Of a DNA stretch of 64,000 nt, positions 14,301-24,434 are shown piece by piece. The notes under the pieces are model-generated. The model saw only the letters and a list, made by a program, of their open reading frames with translations. It ran no database searches and was not told the DNA's origin. Source of the DNA: Motacilla alba alba (taxonomy: Eukaryota; Chordata; Aves; Passeriformes; Motacillidae); contig NC_052017.1 in NCBI RefSeq assembly GCF_015832195.1, forward strand, positions 49,739,652 to 49,803,651, in the 5' to 3' direction. Position 1 is the stretch's first letter. Every line of letters begins with the position of its first letter. Made by a program: the position numbers and the translations under genes.

Positions 14301-15709
14301 TTTTATGTAGGATAAACTACTTATTTTGGAGACTTTATTCCTTGCTTATATGAACAAGAGATGGGCACAACATTTTAGTAAGACAGACATTTGTTCAGAA
14401 TTATTAGTACTGAAATATATTGCCTGATTATGAAATGGGTATTCTATGGTTTAATTTCTTCATAACATATCCTGTTAAAATTCGAGTAATCCAACAGGAC
14501 TGGCTGTCCTCCAGATGCACATACTTCTAATGAATGGGTTAAATTTACTCATAGCTTGATACCTGATTACAAATTCAGAGCTGCAGCCATAAAACTGGTC
14601 ATAATCATAGTTGTATTGTATAGAAAGAAAATGCCTACAAGAATTTTTTTCTAGTATCTGGAAAATATTTAGAGCATATGCCATTATTATTTATTACAAC
14701 ATGTTGTCATACATATCAAATATTAGCTTGCCTACTAATTATAGAATATAATCAAATCAATTACAGCCACTAGGATACAGACAGTCTACAGTCTATCTAC
14801 AGTTTGGATAACAATCATCCACTTTCTTTTACTGGGAAAAAAATAGTAGAAGTATTGATATTCATATCTGACTAGATATGACATATATTCATAGTTAGTT
14901 AACAAATGCAAATGAGAGGATGATGCAATTTTAGTCTTATTTAAAGACTAGTAGCAATACCATTTACAGTATTTTACAGTTCCTGAAAATTCTTTGCATT
15001 GGTTAAATTTTCTGTAAACTTTAAGATTGAGACAACAATCTGGTTTCCTTTGTTTTGGAGAATGAATATATAGAGACAGTTTCATTAAAAATAACAACAC
15101 TGTTAATCCAGGAGAAGATATCTTAATCACATAAAAATAAGCAATCTGCATAATATATTAACTTTTTCAGTTATGAACTGATGAGGAGCAATAAGTGACA
15201 AATAACTTGACACAGTCATCAAAGCAGTTTGACTTCAGAATTCAGTTGAGTAACCAGGGAGCTAGTTTCAACAGTTTTATTATGGGATCACGTAAATATT
15301 TAGTATCTAATCATGGGAGAGTATAAATTTCATGTCCAAGAGAGAGCTTTCTGGATGTTTGCTCAGTGCTCTCATCTTCTCCACAGGAGAATGAGAATAA
15401 AATAATAATTACGTATGAATGTAATACAAGCTGTACATTCAATCAAGCCCCTTGAGCAAACTAATGCATGTAAAAAAACCCAAGAAATTAATTTCCACAC
15501 AAAGATTTTGCTCATGACTTTTATAAATTATAGATTACTCCATTTGATTAAGCTGTTCCTGTATTAGTCATGTTGTAACAGACAGCAAAAAAAGCAAAGG
15601 TTTTGCCAAAACAACTTGCAAAATTATTTAAATAATGTTTTAAAAGTTTACCACTATTATCAACTTTTCTTCAAATCCTTTCCCTGCTAATCTTACCAGA
15701 TTAGTAAAC

Positions 15710-16510
15710 ATTAGCAGGCTCCAAGCCCTGGGATCCCTTGCAACACCTCTGCACCTCTTTTCTTATGACTGCTGCTCCTGGCTTCAGATGGAGTATGAGG
15801 ACAGGGAGTTCTGGAATACTCCTTAAGTACATTCCCTTTGTGTTGCCATGGCTATCCAGCTGAATAAAGATTTCAATCCCTCAGATGAGCTTTGAAGGCA
15901 CCTGGGAAGTGGTTTTGTGGTGGAGCATCTCCAGAAGAGCTGCCTCTCATGTAACACTGTCCTGCCTCCAGTTCCCCTCCCTCAGCTTCAGGTGATTCTA
16001 CCAGCTCCTCCAGGACTTCTCTCTGATGTATTCCAGCTGATTTTAGGCCAACTACAGCAGTGGGAGATGGGAGGGTGCTCCCTTTTATCCTGTTCCAGGG
16101 CACCATGACTGCGGTGTTGCAGGATGGTGGCACCATGCCACAAGGGTGGTGGTGTGCTCCTTTCCCAATTCCACTTGCAACAGCCTCATCCTCCACACAG
16201 CATCTTCATAGGAGGACCTTTGGGATGCTGGCCCCAAGGCAGACCCAGTGCCAGGGGACCCAGAGTGCTGTCCCTGCCCTTGGTGACCATGGACTCGGCA
16301 CAGCCGCTGGGTGAGGGTGACAATGATGCATTCTCTGCCACTTGCCTCCCAAGAACAAACCCTATGCTGTTATGTGTCTTTCAGACCATGGAGAAAAACA
16401 ATCTTGTAGCTCAGAGGCTACCTCTATTATCTGTCAAGTTATGCAGAGCTCTGTGTTACATACTCCTCCTCCTCCTCCGAAGTATACCTAAATGTTTACT
16501 GCCTTAGCTC
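15710..16510. other. GC-richer intronic patch, no recognisable gene
   Basis: This stretch is visibly richer in G and C than the surrounding intron and carries overlapping open frames on both strands (up to about 127 codons plus, 107 codons minus). None shows a domain, signal peptide or conserved motif that I recognise, and the frames overlap each other out of phase as expected when stops are rare. It may be an old, decayed mobile element or a retained regulatory segment. I cannot tell which. Confidence 0.5.
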
Positions 16511-16891
16511 TTGTTGTAGCACGAACAAGTGTGTTTCATGAACAAATAATCCACTTTCTCAAGAAAATTATTTCAATAGCCTACATTTTAAAATAATAAT
16601 AATAAATAAAGATATTATTATTCCTTAAAATGACAGATTTGTTTTTCCTCTCTGTGCTGACCTTATATTGGACTAAATACAAGACAAAGAACAGCTGAGG
16701 ATTTTCTGAGATTTCAAAATGTTCAGGCATCCAGCTACAAGATGATGTACAATCTACACAGTTACTTGAAAGAGTCTTATAAGGATATTATTGACTATTG
16801 TAACCTGTGTAATAGAGGATAAAGTGAAAAAAAAACCCTATGGCAAAGGCAATAAAATTACTGATTACTCTATTACAGTATTTAACAGTAC

Positions 16892-16906
16892 TTTTTTTTT
16901 TTTTTT
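16892..16906 (+). repeat. T(15) homopolymer
   Basis: This is a run of 15 T in AT-rich intron. Confidence 0.85.
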
Positions 16907-19276
16907 GACACTTCCTTGATCTAATCACCATCTCATTCTGTCTTTCTGTCTTGGGAGTCCCATTCTAACTAATGACAGCTGGAAGGTCCAGCCAAGTTCT
17001 CAATGATAACAAAGTACTGCATTCACTCTGCTAAATTTTGCAAGTTATTAAAATATTTCCAGCTGTGTGTAAGGGACAAGGTTCATTAACACATGGAAAA
17101 CCCCAGTTTACCCAATTTTTAATATTTCTCACATTTTATTTTCCTTGATTTTTACAATGTTCCCCCCCCATCCCCTTTTTTGAGAATGGAGATTTTTACA
17201 TAGCAAAAAATATTGAAAAACTGAAGATATTCTTCAAAAAGAAAGCTGATTCAATTATTCCTATTTTGTGGTTAGCTGGGTAGAATTTGCAACCTGCTAG
17301 CTATCTACTGATCTGTGTTGATAGCATGGCAGTTGTCACTGTGTATTCTGGTACATAATGGACACAATGGACATAATACACAGTATTAAAAGCATTGTCA
17401 TCTGAGGCATAATCTCTTCCTACAAAATCACCTTTCTGGACTGAGATAGATTATTATGTAAATGCACATGAATCTCTCTCATTGAAAGGCAGCTTTCACC
17501 TCCATTTCCACATAAAAAGCTTGTATGGTTACCAAGAGATGCAGGGAGAAGAAGAGAAGGAGAAAGCAGGTGTGGCAAGTGCCTTTCAACCATATGGTCA
17601 GGAATATCTGCAGGCTGCAGCCATGGTGCAGTTTCAGTCCTTCCCCAGTCCTACATGACTTCCTTTTTGTGAATTTGAGTTGGAAAAACTCAACTGCAAA
17701 GCAGGTTTTGCTTCCAGTCAGGACATTGTTATACAATCTGTTCCTCGTGCAGAGCACTGCTGGATGATGTCTGTCTGTCTAACCACTGAACTGGCAGAGA
17801 GAGGCAAAGAGCAGCAAGGAAGGGCAGAATCCCAAGCCTGTGTATAGATCCAGAAATTAAGAACTTTAATACTATTTGGCATGATGATTTTTAACTCCAA
17901 AGAAACTTTGTCTTGCTGCCAGTTACATTGTGGCCATATTTATGTACCAATATGCTTGCTGTGTTCTGTTATTTGGATTAATTATTTCAAACTTTGGCAA
18001 TCAAAAAATCAGTTGACTGAATGTGGCTGTATGGGATTAAAGCTGGATTCTGGCACTCTGTCATACAGAGTGTATCCCCACAGCAGGAAAGTAATAATCA
18101 CCCAGAAATGTTCTCCTGCACGTATCTGATTACTTAAATTAATCTTTAATGTGAAATTATTCTCAAAAACTAGTATCTAATTCATCTCACTGTGTTACAG
18201 AGAGAATCACACTGTTTACACATTCATAAAACACTAGAAACAGTCGCATGAAAAATTTTCATTTCCCCCTCATTTTTTCACATGAAACACAGAAATTTTC
18301 ATTGAAAGTGGCTTACAGCTGCATAATTTCCAATGGCAGATTTGACACTGTATTTTGAAATCACTTTAGTATTCCCTCATTGTGATTTTGTGATTAAAAT
18401 CCATAATTGTAGCCATGATAAAGTCAGGAGAGGTTTGGAATTCTCCGAGACTGCCAGGATAAATTAGTTGTAGGTGATAATTCCTGTTCAGGAATTATCT
18501 GAAAGTATAACAGTACCATCTGGACTGTAACACTACGTTAGGTTGTTAACGTTAAGTAAAGGAGGTGAAAAGGGATCTGTGCTGTCACAAGCAATGAAAC
18601 ATGTGGATCACTGTGACAACAATGCAAGTTCCATTGCTAATGCAATTATAGGTAATTAAGAGACAGAAATAAGGATGATTTTTTTTTTCTCAGTAGCATT
18701 TTAACTGCCTATAATTATACATATCTGCATGAAATTATATGCATTTATACTATTTAACTACTGGTAAAAAGAGAATGTTCCTTAGCTTTGGTGTTCATCT
18801 GTAATTAGATCTCAGCTTGCAACCTGTGCAATAAAAAAAGCTCATGTGAGGAGAAGAAGAAAAAATAAAAAGACACTGGTTCAACACTTGTATCTCCCAA
18901 GTACAAGTGGAATACTCTAACATCACTATTACATTTTTCAAAAATGCTGGAAATAAAATGCAGAAAACTTTTCCATATCAGGCCAGAGTTTAGCTCAGCA
19001 GAAGCTGGGACTTAGGAAGCAGTTATCCTCAGGCAAGTGCAACCTAAAAACTCAACAAACCCTCAGTAACTTTTGTTATGTTCTTACTGAGAACACTCTC
19101 CCCTCCCTACTAACCACTCTGGCTAATGATGAAAGATGCCACCCTTTGCAACTTCACCTTTTGTCCCCTGAACCAAATGGCTGAAGCCTGCAGTAAGAAT
19201 AATTCAATATGACAGCTTATCTTTTTGCCCAGTGGGGGTCTTTACTGAAGTGTGGCTATGAAAGCAATTTCCATGT

Positions 19277-19294
19277 TGATGATGATGATGATGA
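19277..19294 (+). repeat. (TGA)6 trinucleotide repeat
   Basis: Six perfect TGA units. Confidence 0.9.
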
Positions 19295-19938
19295 CTGAAG
19301 CCTTTATGATTCAGATCCAAACTAGTTTAAAAAAGCAGGAGGATCCCACCATGACAAGCCACAAGTATCTTCCCCTTTCAAAGGAAGAGAAATTGAGTTG
19401 ATATATAGCACACATGGTACTTGCATTCCTTAAAAGAAAGCCACATAAAAAATGTTATATATAATGTCATATTGTAGCAGAAGTGCTTGTAAACTCTTAT
19501 CTGCAGATGTTAATAACAGAGCCATGAAAATCCAGTCAGCTCTAATGCTTGGCATTGTTACTTCTCAGCCAAAGGTTTTGTTCTAAAGTGCAAAGTAACG
19601 AGAAATAAACTTTCAGGGGAAAACAACAAACCTGATTACATCTCAATCATTGAAAAAAATCAAAGCCAACCCTAAGAAACTTTGGATACTATTCTTATTT
19701 CCTGGGACTATACAACTGCTACTCTGCTTGCAACACAATCTTTCTGTGCTTAAAAAGCCTAAGTGTAAGACATACAGTTTTAACTTTTATGCGTATGATA
19801 TCGGCACCCAAGGTGGTAGAAGAGAGAAACAGACTGAGAATACATTCCCTTATATAAAGAAAATATAAATACTTACATACATAAGCATAGATAAAACACT
19901 GTTATTTATGCCAAACTCCGTTATGAATACAGATATTT

Positions 19939-19955
19939 ATATATATATATATATA
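19939..19955 (+). repeat. (TA)8 dinucleotide repeat
   Basis: A short perfect TA tract inside a very AT-rich stretch (about 19900-20100). Confidence 0.85.
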
Positions 19956-20916
19956 ATAAACTTAATATATAATAGACAAAAATATAGAAAGCATTGTGAT
20001 ATTTTCATATCATAAAATGTCGCTATATATAACTTTTATGTGGCACATTAAATATTTGGATGTATTTTATGTGTTATAGAAAGAAATAGCTTCTAAATAG
20101 TAACTTCTGCGAGAACTCAACTTCCAAAATAAGCTGGTCAACATATAGGAAGCCTTAAGTCTTGTATTTCATAAGTGTATCATAAAGCCTTGATACTAAT
20201 TAACTTACACTGTAAGTTATTTGTAATTACGCTATAATATATTTCAAAACCTTAATTCTCATTAACTTTGCTGTAATAATGGATTTTTTTCTAACAGAAA
20301 CTGGCATAAATGGGTTCAATCATTGAGATCAATACAAATTGTTGCATAAGCTTAAATTTATCCACTAGAGGAAAAGCAGGGACTTAATTAGCTGTATCTT
20401 CATGTCCTTTCAAGTCAGTTTGCATTTCCTAAACAAAATATTAAAAATAAAACCAAGTCTAACTGACAAATACTGACCACAGAAATTCTTTTTAATTTCA
20501 GATATGTGTGAGGAGACAGAACAAACTTCACCCCTACAACACCAGCTTGTCACATGCTCTTTTCATTATGACTTCAACCTTCAACAGGTCTGTGAGGATA
20601 ATCAATATAAAGTGGCCTGACATGACAGAGCAACTCTCTGGTACAGCACAAAGCATGCCCTGTAACCCTGAGATTACTGCAGAGGCATACTGGGTCTGGC
20701 TGGGATGGAGTCACTAATTACCCTTTTTCCCAGCAGTCCATGGGTGTTGCATTCCCCAGCTGTAGCTAAAACCATGTGGGTACCAGACTGCTCTTCTGGC
20801 TGCATCTGTGTAGAGGCATCAAGGCTTCTCTGCAAACCCTTCCCCTTAAAAGCCAGGAGGAGGGGGTGGGTAAGAGGCTGGACAAGGACATAGCTGGGGT
20901 AGCTGAGCCAAACAGA

Positions 20917-20945
20917 GACTTTGGAAGCAGGGACTTTGGAAGCAG
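20917..20945 (+). repeat. 15-bp period direct repeat
   Basis: GACTTTGGAAGCAG occurs at 20917-20930 and 20932-20945. The copies are identical, one base apart. Confidence 0.85.
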
Positions 20946-22432
20946 CTTCCCATGGAAAATTCAATACTGTACAACAGCATGCCCAGCAATAAAACCTTGG
21001 GGGATGGAAGAGGGAAAGAGTACGTTTAGTGTTCTGGAGTTTCTCTTCCAAAACATCCACTGCATGCACTGAGGTGAGGCTCTGCTTTCCAGGGAGCAGC
21101 TGGACATCTGCTTGCTGCTTAAAAGCAGTGAACAAATTTATCTTTTTGCTTTGTTGACATGTGCAGCTTTTTGTTTTCTTATTAAATTGTCTTCTTAATC
21201 CATCAGTGGTTTTGCCTTTCTTCTGTTTTTCTCCCCGTCTCTCAGGATATGGGAGAGATCTAAAAGTAGGGGCAGTGTTTTGCTGCTGGCCATGGTCAAC
21301 CTCCCACAACTCATTTAGTGCAAATGGATGTGTATATTTCAGGAAAAGAAAGCATTTTGTAAGACCAAAGCAGTATGTTATATTTTGGTTTTTTTCACAG
21401 TAGCATCTGGTCTGAGAGGCTCTTAAAATAAAGTAGGAAATTAAAAGAATGCATTTCTTTACCACAACTATGCAGATATTTGTTGATGACATCCAAAATC
21501 ACTGAGCCAGTAGAATATCTATCCTTGGAAACAGACAAAGCTCAACTGGTCCTGAGTAACCTGATGTAGCTTTGAAGTTGGCCCTGCTTTTAGAGGGCAT
21601 CATGAGCTCCAGTAGTTGGTTATTACCTGAATTATTCCAGGGTTCTCTGATCTAGTACTCCTTGCTTCTTTCAGAGCACTATTTGAAAAAGCCATTTTCA
21701 GCTTTTCAGCAGGCTTGCAATGGCTTTAATGTAAGGTAATTTTCATGATAAGCCATGCTGCCTGCATTCAGGGGTTGGGCTACTTGTTCTTTCTGTCTTT
21801 CCTGGTATTTTCTTTTTTTCACCAACAAAGAATCCATTAATTGGAAGCAACAAAAATGAATACAGGTAAGTGCTTGAAAAGGCAGTGCCAAAGCAAAAGG
21901 CTGCCCTAATTCTCAATTACTCTTCTCAGACTAGAAAAAACCAAACTCAGTAAGCATTACTTTAATTAAGTTTGAGCATTTATTACATTCACTGATGTGC
22001 AAGCATGCAGACCTACTTTACTTCTCTGAGGAACACAGAGAAGTCAGAAGGGGCTGAAGCCAGGAGCCACAACTTCTAGTTGCCAAAAGGTCTCCTAACA
22101 AGTCATCTAAGAAACAGACAAAATGTGTGAGGAGTTTTTCTCTATTCAAGGCAGACACATTATTGACATATAGGCTGAGCCTGACTTAGAAGAACTTTTC
22201 ACCTCCTTCTCTGCTGGAGAGTAGAGAGATTTGAGAGTTCCTTTCCACTGCACACTACACAGTCTACATTTTAAAGCCGTCATCTCCATCACCTAAGCAT
22301 TGGTTCCCACTGCTAAAAAGGTAGCCTTGACATGCTCACTGGTAGTGTCAGGACCACCTTTTCTGGATCACTGTATATTTTCAGAATATGAAGGACATAT
22401 CAGTGTATCAGAGTATGGGTGATCTCTCCACA

Positions 22433-22441
22433 ACTTACCTG
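22433..22441 (-). other. CNTNAP2: 5' splice site (donor) of the CNTNAP2 exon
   Basis: On the minus strand the exon ends CAG and the intron begins GTAAGT, a full match to the vertebrate U2-type donor consensus. The exon boundary is between 22439 (last exon base) and 22438 (first intron base). Reading on into the intron gives Arg then TAA at once, so retention of this intron would stop translation exactly at the end of LamG2. Confidence 0.9.
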
Positions 22442-22610
22442 TCAATAATGGCACACATGTCAATGGTGACATTGGCAAAGCTTCCCAGCTCTCCTTGCTC
22501 CACTGCATGCAAATCCACCAGCTGATCATCCACATGAATACTCTGCATGCATCCTTGGAAAGAATGCTCAAATAGGGAGTGATCCGAGTCATTCATCTGT
22601 ATAGGAAACC
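22439..22610 (-). CDS. CNTNAP2: CNTNAP2 (Caspr2) internal exon, end of laminin-G domain 2
   Basis: Single internal coding exon of contactin-associated protein-like 2, a neurexin-superfamily type I membrane cell-adhesion protein that clusters Kv1 channels at juxtaparanodes with contactin-2. Read on the minus strand from 22610, the exon starts with two bases completing a split Gly codon (phase 1), runs 57 codons without a stop, and ends with two bases of a split Arg codon (phase 2). The other two frames hit stops early. Seen motifs are [23 protein letters not shown] and [15 protein letters not shown]. Compared from memory, these line up without gaps with human Caspr2 at roughly residues 495-552, about two thirds identical, ending just before the first EGF-like domain. 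The two cysteines fit the C-terminal LamG disulfide. NDS and NVT are possible N-glycosylation sites. As I recall them, paralogues CNTNAP3/4/5 read more like GNFSDLHIDLCSI here, which favours CNTNAP2. The neighbouring exons are outside the window. Confidence 0.9.
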
Positions 22611-22643
22611 CTGCAGAGAAGCAAAATAAAGGGCATTGTTAAC
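22611..22643 (-). other. CNTNAP2: 3' splice site: acceptor, pyrimidine tract and candidate branch point
   Basis: On the minus strand the sequence before the exon is pyrimidine-rich (CCCTTTATTTTGCTTCTCTGCAG) and ends in CAG at 22613-22611. A TTAAC motif matching the YTNAY branch-point pattern places its candidate branch A at about 22639, 29 bases before the exon. The acceptor is strong. The branch point is inferred only from motif and distance. Confidence 0.85.
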
Positions 22644-24413
22644 TTCATCTACTATGACTTAAGCCAGGACATTTTCAAAGGAAAAGAAACACAGGTTTCC
22701 TAGATGAGGGTAGAACAAAGGCAATGTGGTAAGGAAATATTATAAAGTCATTAATTTCCATTGCAATGTTATTGATTTAAGTAATTGTCAACTACCTGAA
22801 AGAATTTATACAGTACAGCTGATGATTTTTGTCTAAAGGATGGAAGATTTCTGCTACCTTTTCCTCCAGTATTCTCTGCTGCTGCTTCTCATTCCTTCTT
22901 TCTCATTCAAACATTCTTGGAGTGGGAAAAGGATTTATCTCCTTGCTATATTTTAGAACTCACTTTCTAATTTCTCTGATTTTTCTGACTAGAAATGCAG
23001 CCATGAAGTGAATTTCCAGTACAGTCTTCTCTAGAACTAGGTTTCCAGTCTTTGTCACTTTGTCTTTTTGTTCATGGGCAAAGAATACTTGTGCTGGAAT
23101 CTTTATGTAGACTTGAAAATAGTCCCAAAATCTAACATCCTTGATCACTTCTAAGGAATCTGAGGACATTCTGTAGAATTTTCATTTTTGCTTTGAATAC
23201 ATTCATTTTCTTATGTGCTTGAAGGTGATTTACAAAAGATGAGATGACTTAGTGTCTTGCTCAGGCTAAAAGGCAGGGAGACAGTGCATGTTTATATGCA
23301 ATTGTTTAACTGCATGCCCTTCAAAAGTGAACATGTCAGTTTACTTGAGAAAAATGTCCTTGATAAGACAATGGAGAGACTCATTCACTACTTATAAACC
23401 TTCAACAATGAAAGGTTTATAAGAAAAATACAATTCATTTAAGATGGGAGCAGTACGGAAGAGGGAGGAGAGTTTATTGAAAAGAAAAAAGAAAAGAAGG
23501 CAAAGAAGGTAAAAATCCTGAAAAATTCATAATGCTGTTGTAGATTTCAGCTAGATAGCTAGCCATGCAGTACTTTTCTAATGAGGGTAAAATATCATAT
23601 ACATTTGCTGGGGTGTCTAAGCAGATTTTACAGCTCCCATTCCTTCTCCCACTTTTCTATCCACCTTGCCAATCTCCAATGCCTTATGACCTCTTCAATA
23701 GCATTTGTGGAGACAGGAGAATAGAAGATTATCAAACTGACATTATTTGAACAGTGACAGAAAAAAGTGATGAACCTAATTTTAAATTTTGTTCCTGAAT
23801 ACAGTTTTTTCACATGCCACATAAATAGTTGAATTGGCTGAAAAAGAGGACACCAAGTAGAAAAACAAGCAACAGGTGCTTGAGGTCAGATGATGCCTAA
23901 TACAGCACCTATGATAAAAAAACCCACAACTAGTTACACATAAGTCTTTGCCAAAATCTAATTAAGATACATTTTAACTAAAAGGCTTTGCCAGAGATTT
24001 CATATCATCATGAATACTTTAAAAATTTTTCTAAAGTGATCCCACCCATCAGCTAAATTCGCTTTTGGTAGCTTCTTAATTTCCCTGACTCTCTTTAGTA
24101 AGCATTCACTTCAGAGTTTACTGGTGGTGGCACAGAATTAATCAGGGATGCTATGGTAATTAAGCTGGGACAATGCTAAAAGTTAGTTCTGACTGGTATC
24201 TCAAGAAGCTGTGCTTGCCTTGAGGTTGTATCAACTCTGGACTAGAATGATGACACTCTTACAGGAAGCCATAAACTGCTGTGAGACGCATGTATAACAA
24301 CGTCACGCTAACACACATTCGATGGAGAAGGAAAAGCTCCTTGGGAATCCCCCAAATGCCTGACTAGCATAATACCCTCATCAGATCAAATGCCACCCCC
24401 CAAAAAAACCCGA

Positions 24414-24434
24414 CTAACCAACCAACCAACCAAA
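24414..24434 (+). repeat. (AACC)n repeat, GGTT on the gene's sense strand
   Basis: About five AACC units. On the minus strand, which is the CNTNAP2 RNA sense, it reads GGTTGGTTGGTTGGTT, four GG pairs that could form a two-layer G-quadruplex. Confidence 0.85.

Larger units (their letters stand above)
1..22438 (-). other. CNTNAP2: Partial CNTNAP2 intron downstream of the exon
   Basis: This stretch is intron of the minus-strand gene, on the 3' side of the exon, and continues past the window start. It is AT-rich, and its open frames are short and dispersed apart from the two patches listed separately. I looked for the next expected exon, encoding the first EGF-like domain (Cys-rich, CEHGG-type motif), and saw no match. 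It contains homopolymers, microsatellites, a strong hairpin and a 27-bp duplication. Elsewhere nothing recognisable is seen. Confidence 0.8.

Noticed and set aside
22368..22592. 74-codon minus-strand frame overlapping the exon
   Set aside because: It is a shadow in a different frame of the CNTNAP2 exon and runs through the donor into the intron. The exon's real frame is fixed by the splice sites and the LamG2 peptide match.
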